From assembly GCA_030706145.1 (NCBI GenBank), contig JAUZPB010000038.1:1-36571 (forward strand): a stretch of 36,571 nucleotides of DNA, written 5' to 3'. The translations under genes and the position numbers were made by a program. Origin of the DNA: Bacteroidota bacterium. GTDB lineage: Bacteria > Bacteroidota > Ignavibacteria > Ignavibacteriales > SURF-24. The notes beneath the pieces are model-generated. The model was not told the origin of the DNA. It saw nothing but the letters and a program-made list of their open reading frames with translations, and searched no databases. Below, one piece after another: positions 1 to 8,243 of the stretch (its first letter is position 1; each line of letters opens with the position of its first letter).

Positions 1-2833
1 CATATTCAATCCTATCATTATTCCTGTTTAAAAGAAGTGCCATACGTTCGGCGGCTATTTTGCAGCAAGAAAGGCCCTGGTCTTCAGCCCTGTGAAAAAT
101 TCCGAGGCGTCTAATTAAAAGGTCATCAAGATGAAGAGCCAGCTCGAATAGTACAGCAAAACTTACCTCGGCCAGAACAAATTCAAAGGGCTGCATAAGT
201 TTTTCTCTTTCTTTGGGAAAGGATCTCATTCTAGAAATTATCCACTGAGCTTTTGAGGCAGGCATAGATAAGAGATGGCTTTTTAACTCATCGGTTAAGA
301 AATCCTCATCATCAAGCCTACTTAACATCATTGGGTCATCCTCTAAAGAAAGGACATCAGTTAAAGAGGCAGAAGGACTAAATTTATGAAGGCTATTATG
401 GATAATAAAATCGACAGTTTTTTCAGCCAGGTTTCTGTGGGTTGTCAGTTTTCCGCCTGCAGCAGCAGTAATTCCATTAGCAATATGTATTATTTTATAA
501 TCCCTGCTTTTCTGATTAATGTTACTTTTATTTATCCAGTGAAACTTTTCATTATTCAGAAGTTTACCAATTTTATCTGTCTTAAAATCCTCTGATAAAA
601 GCGGCCTAAGTCCCGACCAGGTGCAATGAATATCCTCCAGCTTAAGATTAGCATCAGGAAAACATTTCACCATCGCGCGGTAGATATATTCTACCTCCTC
701 TGGTTTTGCACGAAGGAAGTTGGGATCATCAGCATCAAATCCCGAATCAGTAGTCCCAGCAATAATTATATTATGAAATGGGACACAATAACACCACCTG
801 CCATCATCAGGAGACATAAGGATCAGAGCAGAATCTAGTTTAAGCTTTTCATTAGAAAATGCAATATGAATTCCTTTAGAAGGCATAATAAGATCCTTAG
901 GTGCACCAGGAAGATTTCCTAACATAGCTCCTGCTGCATAGACAATATGAGATGTATTTACAGAGAATGCTTCGCCTGTTTCACAATCTTTAAGAACAGC
1001 ACCTGTAAGCTTATTAAATTCATTAAAGGATGGCTTTATGAATTCGACATAATTTCTTACAACTGCCCCATTATTTTTAGCATCAAGTATAGTACTTATT
1101 GAAAGTCTTGAATCATCGGTCAGGCAATCATAATAGACAAGTGAGCCTGTTAATTCCTTCTTCGAAATAGAGGGGACTAATTGCAGAGTTGAAGTTATAT
1201 TTAATCTTTTATGAATCCTGTATGTCTTAAATTTACTTAAAACATCATAGATCCATAATCCAAGATCGAGCCAAGCTGACTTTAAGTGTGAAGTTCCATA
1301 CAGAGGAATAATAAACCGAATAGGTTTGACCAGGCCCTGATTCAGCTTCATCTGACTATCTCTTGCCGAACAGCATTCCATTACAAGTTTAAGCTGAAAA
1401 GATTCAAGGTATCTGTAGCCGCCATGAACAAGTTTTGCAGAATTTCCTGAAGCTTCTGAGGCAAAGTCATTTTTCTCAACCAATAGAACTTTCATTTTGC
1501 GCAATGCAGCTTCGCGTGCAATTGCAGCTCCATTAATGCCGCCGCCAACAACAAGAAGATCAAAGGTATTACTTTTCAGGTCATTTGAAGCATGGCGGTC
1601 CATTTTGACAGAATGCTCACAACAAAGGTTTGATAGTTTAATTATATCTCTATCCTTCATATCCTTATAAACAGGTATATAGACCATATTTAATAAAATT
1701 CTTTTTGCTTCAATTGGATCGAGATATTGTGCCCTGGCTGGTTCAATATTCCATGGTAAGTCAACGCAGAATAGTTGGCTGGTCCCTTTAGTTGCATCGA
1801 AACCATTTTTCCACAATATATGCATTAGTTTTATTGGGTTCGCTGTAACAATCGGATATAGCCAGTAAGTACAATTATCAGAATCGATACCTGGCTTTTC
1901 ACAATAATTCCGAAGGAGTGTATCGGCAAGTTTTCCTTTGCTTATGTGCATCTGCATACTAGCAGGATCATAATTACGAAGCTTTCTATAAAGCAGCTTA
2001 AGCAAAGCACAAGAGGGTTGGAGCTGTATCTTAAGGAACAGATCTCCACCAGCGTATCCACGAGTAAGTCTGGTTAGTGTTATATCATAGCTTTTTTGAT
2101 CTTTGAAAAAAGTTTTGACCAGAAGAGAAAACACAAATCTATTTGATGAGAGGGCCTTTAGCAAAAAATATAGTACAAGTTTTTTTGAATATTGACTTCT
2201 CTTTTGCAATGGATAATTATTTTCGGCAATGCGCATTTTATCCAGAATTACAGGATCCTTTACCCTGGAAACAGATCCTCCTAAAGCAGTAAAGAATTTA
2301 ATATTTCCAAAACTAAACATTGAAATATCAGCCTGAGGATGCCCGCAATAATCTAAAAATCCATTATAAGCCTGTGCGCAATCTTCGACTAATACAAGTC
2401 CATTCTCATCAGCAAATCTCGCGAACTTCGAGATATCAAATCTGCTACCATATAGATGAGTAACAATTAAGACTTTTGATTTATGGGATAGTGCCCTTTT
2501 GCATAGTTCAATTCTGGGAATAAGTGTCTTGACATCAAGGTCTACAGGAACAGGAATAAGCCCATGAGCTTTGATTATTTTTACCATATCCGGAATTGTT
2601 ACAGCAGAAATTAAGACCTCTGAACCTTCCGGAAGATTTAGAGCCCTTAGAAAAAGATCGAAGGCAGTTCTTACAGAAAGGCAAACAAAAATCTTTTCCG
2701 AAGGAGAAATAAGTCCTGCAATATCTGATTTTATTTCATCCCGTTTTTTTTGTACAGATTTTGGATAAGTGCAATATAGAAGTCCTAGAAGAATATCCTT
2801 AAAACTAATATGCAGTCTTTTTCTAGCCCACAT
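1..2833 (-). CDS. Fusion protein: DegT/DnrJ/EryC1/StrS-type aminotransferase + FAD glycerol-3-phosphate dehydrogenase (C-terminus off the left edge)
   Basis: I read this frame directly on the minus strand; it has no stop from 2833 to the window edge, giving 944 codons. Residues 1 to about 410 look like a PLP aminotransferase of the DegT/DnrJ/EryC1/StrS (sugar aminotransferase) family. VEDCAQA contains the PLP-pyridine Asp151, and FSFGNIKFFTALGG contains the Schiff-base Lys179. From about residue 424 a GlpA/GlpD-type glycerol-3-phosphate dehydrogenase begins with the FAD motif VVGGGINGAAIARE, followed by LVHGGYRYLE, a SGLRPLL segment and GGKLTTHRNLAE. At about 520 residues this half is nearly complete. 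GlpD oxidises glycerol-3-phosphate to DHAP at the membrane. The start overlaps the end of the lgt-like gene. ATG at 2833 has GAGAAG seven bases upstream and is preferred to the ATG at 2839. Fusion of these two families is unusual. A role in converting glycerol-3-phosphate to an amino-triose phosphate is my inference. Confidence 0.88.
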   Translation of the reverse strand, partial: MWARKRLHISFKDILLGLLYCTYPKSVQKKRDEIKSDIAGLISPSEKIFVCLSVRTAFDLFLRALNLPEGSEVLISAVTIPDMVKIIKAHGLIPVPVDLDVKTLIPRIELCKRALSHKSKVLIVTHLYGSRFDISKFARFADENGLVLVEDCAQAYNGFLDYCGHPQADISMFSFGNIKFFTALGGSVSRVKDPVILDKMRIAENNYPLQKRSQYSKKLVLYFLLKALSSNRFVFSLLVKTFFKDQKSYDITLTRLTRGYAGGDLFLKIQLQPSCALLKLLYRKLRNYDPASMQMHISKGKLADTLLRNYCEKPGIDSDNCTYWLYPIVTANPIKLMHILWKNGFDATKGTSQLFCVDLPWNIEPARAQYLDPIEAKRILLNMVYIPVYKDMKDRDIIKLSNLCCEHSVKMDRHASNDLKSNTFDLLVVGGGINGAAIAREAALRKMKVLLVEKNDFASEASGNSAKLVHGGYRYLESFQLKLVMECCSARDSQMKLNQGLVKPIRFIIPLYGTSHLKSAWLDLGLWIYDVLSKFKTYRIHKRLNITSTLQLVPSISKKELTGSLVYYDCLTDDSRLSISTILDAKNNGAVVRNYVEFIKPSFNEFNKLTGAVLKDCETGEAFSVNTSHIVYAAGAMLGNLPGAPKDLIMPSKGIHIAFSNEKLKLDSALILMSPDDGRWCYCVPFHNIIIAGTTDSGFDADDPNFLRAKPEEVEYIYRAMVKCFPDANLKLEDIHCTWSGLRPLLSEDFKTDKIGKLLNNEKFHWINKSNINQKSRDYKIIHIANGITAAAGGKLTTHRNLAEKTVDFIIHNSLHKFSPSASLTDVLSLEDDPMMLSRLDDEDFLTDELKSHLLSMPASKAQWIISRMRSFPKEREKLMQPFEFVLAEVSFAVLFELALHLDDLLIRRLGIFHRAEDQGLSCCKIAAERMALLLNRNNDRIEY

Positions 2834-3605
2834 ATTCATTCTTCTCATTTAGCTTTATTTCTGTCTTAATTGTTCCATGGTAATACTGCCAAACAAAAAT
2901 TCCAATGCCGGTAATAAAAAGAAATAATGCAATGTACTGGGAAGGTCTCAGACTTAAAATACCAAACGGGTAAGCATCGTATCTGAGAAATTCAACGAAG
3001 AATCTCAGAATGCCATAATAAATAAGATAGGAGGCAAATATTGTTCCCGGAACGACAAACTTTTTTCTCATAGACCAGAAAAATGCAAAGGCAAGGAATA
3101 GTGGAATACTTTCATATAGCTGAGTAGGATGAACTCTTATATGCTGACCCGGAAAGATAACTCCTGTAAAGCAATTAGTAGGAGTACCATAACAGCAGCC
3201 TGCAAAAAAACACCCTAGCCTGCCAAATGAGTGAGCGATCATAAATGCGAAAGCTGCAATGTCGAGTGGCTTAAGAACAGGCAATTTTTTAATGAGGAGA
3301 TAAGTCACTCCGCCAATAACTCCAACAATCTCTGCACCATAGTACATCCATCCCCCACCAGAAAACAGTGTACTAATGGGGGCTTTAACAAAATCATTCC
3401 ATGCATAGAATATAATTTCGAAAATTTTAGCTCCAATAATTCCAGATATAATACCAAAGAAAGCTGTTGGCGGGAAATAATAAACCGGAAGGTTTACTCT
3501 TTTACATTCTTTATATGCAACAAACAGACCTAGTGTGATAGCAATAAGATAATTTAAGGAATAGACATTTATTGTTGCACCGCCAATAACTATTCTTGGA
3601 AACAT
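2823..3605 (-). CDS. lgt: Prolipoprotein diacylglyceryl transferase family protein (Lgt-like)
   Basis: 260 residues with about seven hydrophobic segments, the normal size for Lgt, which moves a diacylglyceryl group from phosphatidylglycerol to the lipobox cysteine of prolipoproteins. Visible family motifs are GGWMYYG (84-90), HSFGRLGCFFAGCCYG (125-140, with the signature Arg129), HPTQLYE (159-165) and RFFVEFLR (201-208). Compared with E. coli Lgt, the GRLGNFINGE signature is changed: Cys stands where Asn is expected, and the GCCYG stretch replaces the NGE with its glutamate. The HGG histidine corresponds to Tyr. Such forms do occur in Lgt-family proteins of this phylum, so they do not exclude normal Lgt activity. 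It lies 29 bp after the ligase-ACP-acyltransferase gene and overlaps the following fusion gene, so co-transcription is likely. Whether it is the housekeeping Lgt or a lipid-island paralogue cannot be settled here. Confidence 0.85.
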   Translation of the reverse strand: MFPRIVIGGATINVYSLNYLIAITLGLFVAYKECKRVNLPVYYFPPTAFFGIISGIIGAKIFEIIFYAWNDFVKAPISTLFSGGGWMYYGAEIVGVIGGVTYLLIKKLPVLKPLDIAAFAFMIAHSFGRLGCFFAGCCYGTPTNCFTGVIFPGQHIRVHPTQLYESIPLFLAFAFFWSMRKKFVVPGTIFASYLIYYGILRFFVEFLRYDAYPFGILSLRPSQYIALFLFITGIGIFVWQYYHGTIKTEIKLNEKNEYVG

Positions 3606-3634
3606 ATTAAACCTTTAATTGATCATAAATAATT

Positions 3635-6175
3635 TTAGAGTTTTCTTTTTATCATTGTGCAGACCAGTTCATTTAACTCGCTGGAGGTTAGGTTATCCGG
3701 GAAAACAGGGTTTAAGAACTCAACAGAAATTTCCTTAAAGGGCCTGGGAAACAAGGTTCCCTTAGGCAAAAAGTCCTTTGTCCCCTTAATAACTACGGGT
3801 ATAACCGAGATGCCGAGAGCACAACTTAAGATCGAATAAGTCGGCTTAAATTCACCCAATGAACCATCAACAGACCTTGTCCCTTCAGGAAAGATTATAA
3901 TATTCTTTCCCTTGTTCAAACAGGCTGCAAGTCTTTTAAGAGAAAGAGAAAGGTCCTTTTCAATATCTACCAGAATTGTATTATGTCTCTCTGCAAGGAA
4001 TTTTTTCCAATACTTTTGAAAATGCTTTTCCTTAGCAAAATAAAAAGTATTAAGAAAAGTTCTCCTCTTTAGAAAACAAGTAACAATAAACTCATCCAAA
4101 GAACATTGCTGGTTAGGAACAAATAGCACTGATGAATTTGGTACTGTCTGCAAGCCAATAATTCTGGTCCTGCAAAATAGCTTAAAAAACATTCTAAAAA
4201 AGATCTGCAGCAAAGAAAGTGTAAACCAGGTCTTTGGAATAGTGATATCTTCAGTATCGGTTAAGAATTTTTTCCATTCGGCCTCTTTTAATCTTTCATC
4301 GTCTTTCACGCTGCGGATATATCTAAATAAATCCTTGAGGGTTGCATGCTTTTTAAGCTCCTCTTCGGTTATTTTCACTCCGAAAGAGGATTCAATAAAT
4401 GAAAGCAGCAGAACTTTATCCAGTGAATCGAGGCCAATGTCTATTTCAAGGTGAGAATATGGATTAGCTTCAACATTCTTTTCCTTATTAATATAATTTG
4501 TAAGTACATTTATCTCACCCTCTGAATTAGAGTTAGCAATGGTAGAGTTATGGCCGTTCAGTTTTAATGAGCCATTGCCCTGATTATTGCTTAAAGATCG
4601 TTCGTGATCCTTCCGGGGATTTAGTGATCTTTGTTCTTTAAGCAAAGAAGAGGCAGAATTCTTTTGAGGCAACTTAAAGCGTTTTATCTTTCCAAGAGAA
4701 GTCTTCGGAAGCTCTTCTTTTGTAAGTTCAAATGAAACTATCTTCCTATAGTCGGGCACTGTATCGTTATACTTACCAATAACCTTCCATTTAATCTCTT
4801 CATTTATCATATTAACTGGGCAGTTGAATTTTGAGTAATCGGGATAAATGAATGCATACAGCTTAGAGTCATTTTTAATAATTGCAACTTCCTTAACCAG
4901 GTCTGAGACAGATAAGATACCCGTCTCAATTTTTGCAGGGTCAATATTCTTTCCATTTGCAAGGACTATCATATCATCTTTCCGTCCTGTTACAAACAGA
5001 TAACCATCTTCATCAAGTCTACCTAAGTCACCCGTATAAAGCCATCCATCTTTAAGGATAGATGCAGTTTCATTTTCTTTTAGATAATATCCTTGCATCA
5101 CGTTTGACCCTTTTACAACAATCTCTCCATTGACTATTCTAACTTCATTGCATGCAAGGGGTTTACCAACAGATCCGATCTTTATCTGTCCAGGCTGATT
5201 GAAAGCGATCATTGGAGAAGTTTCAGTAAGGCCATACCCCGTCTGAAGTTCAAAGCCAAGAGTACGAAAATCCTCTTCTACTTCTTTTTCAATTTCAGCT
5301 CCACCGCAGATTAGGTAGCGTATATTTCCCCCAAACATTTTTTGAATCTTATGGAAGATAATTCTCGAAAACCAAAGAGAATTGATCCTCTTTGCACTAA
5401 AGAAGACACTCTTTTTCCAGAAACTATTTTCTATTTCTGAAATTATCTTTTCTCTTATTATGCCGAAGAGTTTCGGGACTCCTGAAATAGCAGTAACCTT
5501 GTTTGACTGTAGTGCATTCAAAATATCCTTAGGATCGAGTGACCTTACAAAAACAATAGTTGCTCCTGCATACAAAGGCAATATCATAGTCCATAAAAGC
5601 GGGAAACCATGATAGAAAGGCAGTATAGCCAGAATGGAATCATCTCTTCCACCAAGTCCAAGTATAGGCTGAATATTTGAAAAGAGGTTATGAAAACTTA
5701 ACATCACTCCTTTAGGAGGGCCTGTAGTCCCAGAAGTATAAGCTATAACAGCCGTCCTATTCATATCAGCTGGTTTAACTTCCACCATAGCAGCAGTATT
5801 AGGATCGCCTGTTTTAAGATCCTCAAATATTAATATCTTAGGGTTAAAGTGTAAGAGTGGAAGAATCTTCTCAAGTTTGTTTTTGCATGCTATAGAGCAG
5901 AATATCAATTTAGGGGCTGCTTCATTTAATACAAATGCTATCTCATCAATTTCTGCGGTATAATCAAAAATTACAAGGGTTGCCTTCATATACCAAGCAG
6001 AATAAACTGAATATATCCATTCAGGCCTATTCTCAGAAAATATGCATATCTTAAGGTTATCTTCTAAAGGAAACAATGAAGAAAAGTAAGCAGTATTGCG
6101 AAGCACTTCAGAATAAGAGATCTTCTGGGCGTTATAAACAACTGCAGTTTTATTATGATCTTTCAGAAATGGCAA
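3635..6175 (-). CDS. Tri-domain acyl-ACP/acyl-CoA ligase, acyl carrier protein and PlsC-type acyltransferase
   Basis: 846 residues in three blocks. Residues 1-500 are an adenylate-forming ligase with P-loop YTSGTTGPPKG (146-156), YGLTET (314-319), YTGDLG (380-385), GRKDD and a C-terminal TSLGKIKR lysine motif. After a polar low-complexity linker (about 505-555), residues 560-620 are an acyl carrier protein with IGLDSLDKV, whose Ser584 should carry phosphopantetheine. Residues 670-846 are a PlsC/LPLAT acyltransferase with FPEGTRS (763-769). The usual HX4D catalytic box reads NQQCSLDE (688-695), so Gln689 replaces the His while Asp694 remains. The likely role is to activate a fatty acid, load it on the in-cis ACP and pass it to an acceptor. 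The start is TTG with GGGGAAATA just upstream. About 100 bp separate it from the PAP2 gene; the Lgt-like gene follows after 29 bp. Confidence 0.88.
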   Translation of the reverse strand: MPFLKDHNKTAVVYNAQKISYSEVLRNTAYFSSLFPLEDNLKICIFSENRPEWIYSVYSAWYMKATLVIFDYTAEIDEIAFVLNEAAPKLIFCSIACKNKLEKILPLLHFNPKILIFEDLKTGDPNTAAMVEVKPADMNRTAVIAYTSGTTGPPKGVMLSFHNLFSNIQPILGLGGRDDSILAILPFYHGFPLLWTMILPLYAGATIVFVRSLDPKDILNALQSNKVTAISGVPKLFGIIREKIISEIENSFWKKSVFFSAKRINSLWFSRIIFHKIQKMFGGNIRYLICGGAEIEKEVEEDFRTLGFELQTGYGLTETSPMIAFNQPGQIKIGSVGKPLACNEVRIVNGEIVVKGSNVMQGYYLKENETASILKDGWLYTGDLGRLDEDGYLFVTGRKDDMIVLANGKNIDPAKIETGILSVSDLVKEVAIIKNDSKLYAFIYPDYSKFNCPVNMINEEIKWKVIGKYNDTVPDYRKIVSFELTKEELPKTSLGKIKRFKLPQKNSASSLLKEQRSLNPRKDHERSLSNNQGNGSLKLNGHNSTIANSNSEGEINVLTNYINKEKNVEANPYSHLEIDIGLDSLDKVLLLSFIESSFGVKITEEELKKHATLKDLFRYIRSVKDDERLKEAEWKKFLTDTEDITIPKTWFTLSLLQIFFRMFFKLFCRTRIIGLQTVPNSSVLFVPNQQCSLDEFIVTCFLKRRTFLNTFYFAKEKHFQKYWKKFLAERHNTILVDIEKDLSLSLKRLAACLNKGKNIIIFPEGTRSVDGSLGEFKPTYSILSCALGISVIPVVIKGTKDFLPKGTLFPRPFKEISVEFLNPVFPDNLTSSELNELVCTMIKRKL

Positions 6176-6279
6176 TATTTCCCCAAAAAATTCAATTTGA
6201 AAGATAAGGTTTCGTGAAAATAAACAAATTAGCTTTTCAATACAAGCAAGTAAACTTTATAAATTAAATGTGAGCACAG

Positions 6280-7107
6280 CTAAAAGCTAATCAGAAATGA
6301 AAGTGAAGGAGAGTTATTTACCATCCCAAGGTTAATACTTAATGCTTTGTTCTTATTAGTAATGTAGGAATAATAAACGATATTACTGATAGCCGTACCG
6401 GCAAGAGCACCGATTAGGACGTCACTCAAATAATGCTTGTTATCCTTTAGCCTGCTATAGGCAACAAATGAAGCCCAGCCGTATAGAATAGAAAAAGAGA
6501 CAAATTTTGCGGCAAATTTGGGAAGGGTCCTTTCAGGCATCTTTTCATTTAGATAATCGTTGAACTCAAGAAAAAGAAATGAAGCAGCAGCAAAAGATGT
6601 TGAACTATGACCGCTAAAGAAACTTTTTGTATCGCTGCTATCGGGGCGCTGGCGATAGGTCCAATTCTTTACAAATTCTGTAAGTGTATAGGTATAAACC
6701 AGTGACTTATAGAACAAGAAGGAATGCCTGTGGTTTTCTATTCCGTCTGTGTTCTTTGAAAAAAGGTCGTAAGCTGCGTTATATAAGACTCTTGTAAGTA
6801 GAATGCTTTGTGGTATTATATCTCTGTTCAGGTTATCAGGTTTAGTTTTACCAGCAAACCCAAGTTCTTTTTGAATATGTAAATCAACATTAGATAAACC
6901 TAACTTAATCCTGTCATCTGATTCAGGGGCCAAATACTTTCCGGAAATATACATAGCGCCAACTGGCAGGTCATACCATCTGAGATTTTCAGAGATGGCC
7001 TGAGAAATGTTATTTGCCGTCAGTTTAAGTCTTTGTGAAAATTCCTGGGACTGTACTGCGGATACAGCTATTGAAAGCATCAGGACAGTTAAAATTTTCC
7101 TCATCAA
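6280..7107 (-). CDS. PAP2-family phosphatase, exported
   Basis: 275 residues with a clear N-terminal signal peptide (MMRKILTVLMLSIAVSAVQS). All three type-2 phosphatidic-acid phosphatase motifs are present: KNWTYRQRP (147-155), FFSGHSS (163-169, His167) and SRLKDNKH...D (218-229, His225 and Asp229). PAP2 enzymes remove phosphate from lipid phosphates such as phosphatidate or undecaprenyl pyrophosphate, or from small phospho-compounds. Here the active site would face the periplasm. Hydrophobic stretches lie around the second and third motifs. It follows the CotH-like gene by five bases, so it belongs to the vtc-DUF4956-barrel-CotH operon. The substrate is unknown; given its neighbours on both sides, a lipid phosphate or a polyphosphate-related substrate is plausible. 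Confidence 0.88.
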   Translation of the reverse strand: MMRKILTVLMLSIAVSAVQSQEFSQRLKLTANNISQAISENLRWYDLPVGAMYISGKYLAPESDDRIKLGLSNVDLHIQKELGFAGKTKPDNLNRDIIPQSILLTRVLYNAAYDLFSKNTDGIENHRHSFLFYKSLVYTYTLTEFVKNWTYRQRPDSSDTKSFFSGHSSTSFAAASFLFLEFNDYLNEKMPERTLPKFAAKFVSFSILYGWASFVAYSRLKDNKHYLSDVLIGALAGTAISNIVYYSYITNKNKALSINLGMVNNSPSLSFLISF

Positions 7108-7112
7108 TCATT

Positions 7113-8243
7113 TTATCTGTTGAAAGAGTCAATATTGTTTAAAAGGTAAGCCCTTCGCTCTTTTATAAAACACTTTACTTTAGAGATTTCTTTTTCAAGT
7201 GAAATCCCATTTCCACCAAGGTAAGGATCACAGCTGTAGGCATCCTTAATTTTAATATACGCAGAATCTATGATAGGATAAAGCTTTTCTTCGGTAAAAT
7301 AGTTATTGAGTATATTCTGGAGATCATCCTTGTAAAGAGAAAAACAACTGTCGTTTTGAAACAGTTTTCTGATAATAGCATTATCGCCCGCAAAACCTAG
7401 GTGAGCATCAGGATCAAAGGTCTTATCAAAATCCCAGGGGAGCAATTTATAAGGGGAGTTTGGCTTTTCCTTAAACAAGTAGAAGTTATTTCCAAATCCA
7501 TCACTATTATTTATTATCGTTGTTATGGCATGATATAACAGGTACTGTTTAATATCTATATAATTTCCCAGTTCCTGCAGGAGGTTATTAGCTTCGGAAT
7601 TATCAATTGCATTAATAAGATCGGCCAGATTATTAAAATTTCTGTCATCCGGAATTTTCTTTTCGAAGTTATCCTTAAGATCATTTTTCTCTGAGAAAGA
7701 GAACTTTGCTCCAAAAACAACTTTGATAAGTTCATTTACAGGCAAGTGCCTTTTAATAAAATAATTTTCATCAATTTTTTCTGCGAGCACATATAATCCC
7801 TTAACATTTCCATTTATCTTCAAAAATGCGTGAGAGGAGTGAAATAAATTAAAGCCTGCCGAGGAATAAATATAGGATGCAAGAGCGGTTTTAATCATTG
7901 TTTTGTCATAAGATTGTATACTTAAATTAAACTGATTCTCCCCTTCGATTGTCTGCCCCTCTTTAAGCCTGACATAATAGCCCCATTTGGGGAAGTATCT
8001 TGCCCCGGCCCCTTGTGCCTCAATCTGTGCATCATATTTTTTTTGGCCGGAATAAATATCTACAGAAACAGATACATTACTGAACTTGTTTTCCTGCAGT
8101 ATCCTGTAATTTTCATCACTTACATAACAGTCCAGCACGGAAACTTTATCAATGCTATCAACAGGTCCGTCTACCCTGCTTATTTCACATGAAGCGAGAA
8201 GAAATGTACAAAGCACTGCCATAATGGATTTCAAGTACTTCAT
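7113..8243 (-). CDS. CotH-kinase family lipoprotein
   Basis: About 376 residues from the preferred ATG at 8243, which shares its A with the stop of the upstream barrel gene (TGATG); an in-frame ATG at 8261 lies inside that gene and lacks a ribosome site. The N-terminus MKYLKSIMAVLCTFLLASC is a lipoprotein signal with the lipidated cysteine at residue 19. Recognisable CotH-kinase blocks are LNLSIQS-type text followed by K-containing TMIKTALASY, GLYVLAEKIDENYFIKR, NNSDGFGNNFYLF and the metal-site-like LLPWDFDKTFD. CotH proteins are atypical kinases, first described on spore coats, that phosphorylate proteins using ATP. An exported location raises the question of the phosphate donor. The gene is translationally coupled to its neighbours in the VTC/DUF4956 operon, a combination known from other bacteria. 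Confidence 0.85.
   Translation of the reverse strand: MKYLKSIMAVLCTFLLASCEISRVDGPVDSIDKVSVLDCYVSDENYRILQENKFSNVSVSVDIYSGQKKYDAQIEAQGAGARYFPKWGYYVRLKEGQTIEGENQFNLSIQSYDKTMIKTALASYIYSSAGFNLFHSSHAFLKINGNVKGLYVLAEKIDENYFIKRHLPVNELIKVVFGAKFSFSEKNDLKDNFEKKIPDDRNFNNLADLINAIDNSEANNLLQELGNYIDIKQYLLYHAITTIINNSDGFGNNFYLFKEKPNSPYKLLPWDFDKTFDPDAHLGFAGDNAIIRKLFQNDSCFSLYKDDLQNILNNYFTEEKLYPIIDSAYIKIKDAYSCDPYLGGNGISLEKEISKVKCFIKERRAYLLNNIDSFNR

Noticed and set aside
386-838. Two plus-strand open frames of 69 and 70 codons.
   Set aside because: They lie opposite the clear aminotransferase-GlpD frame and contain no recognisable domain.
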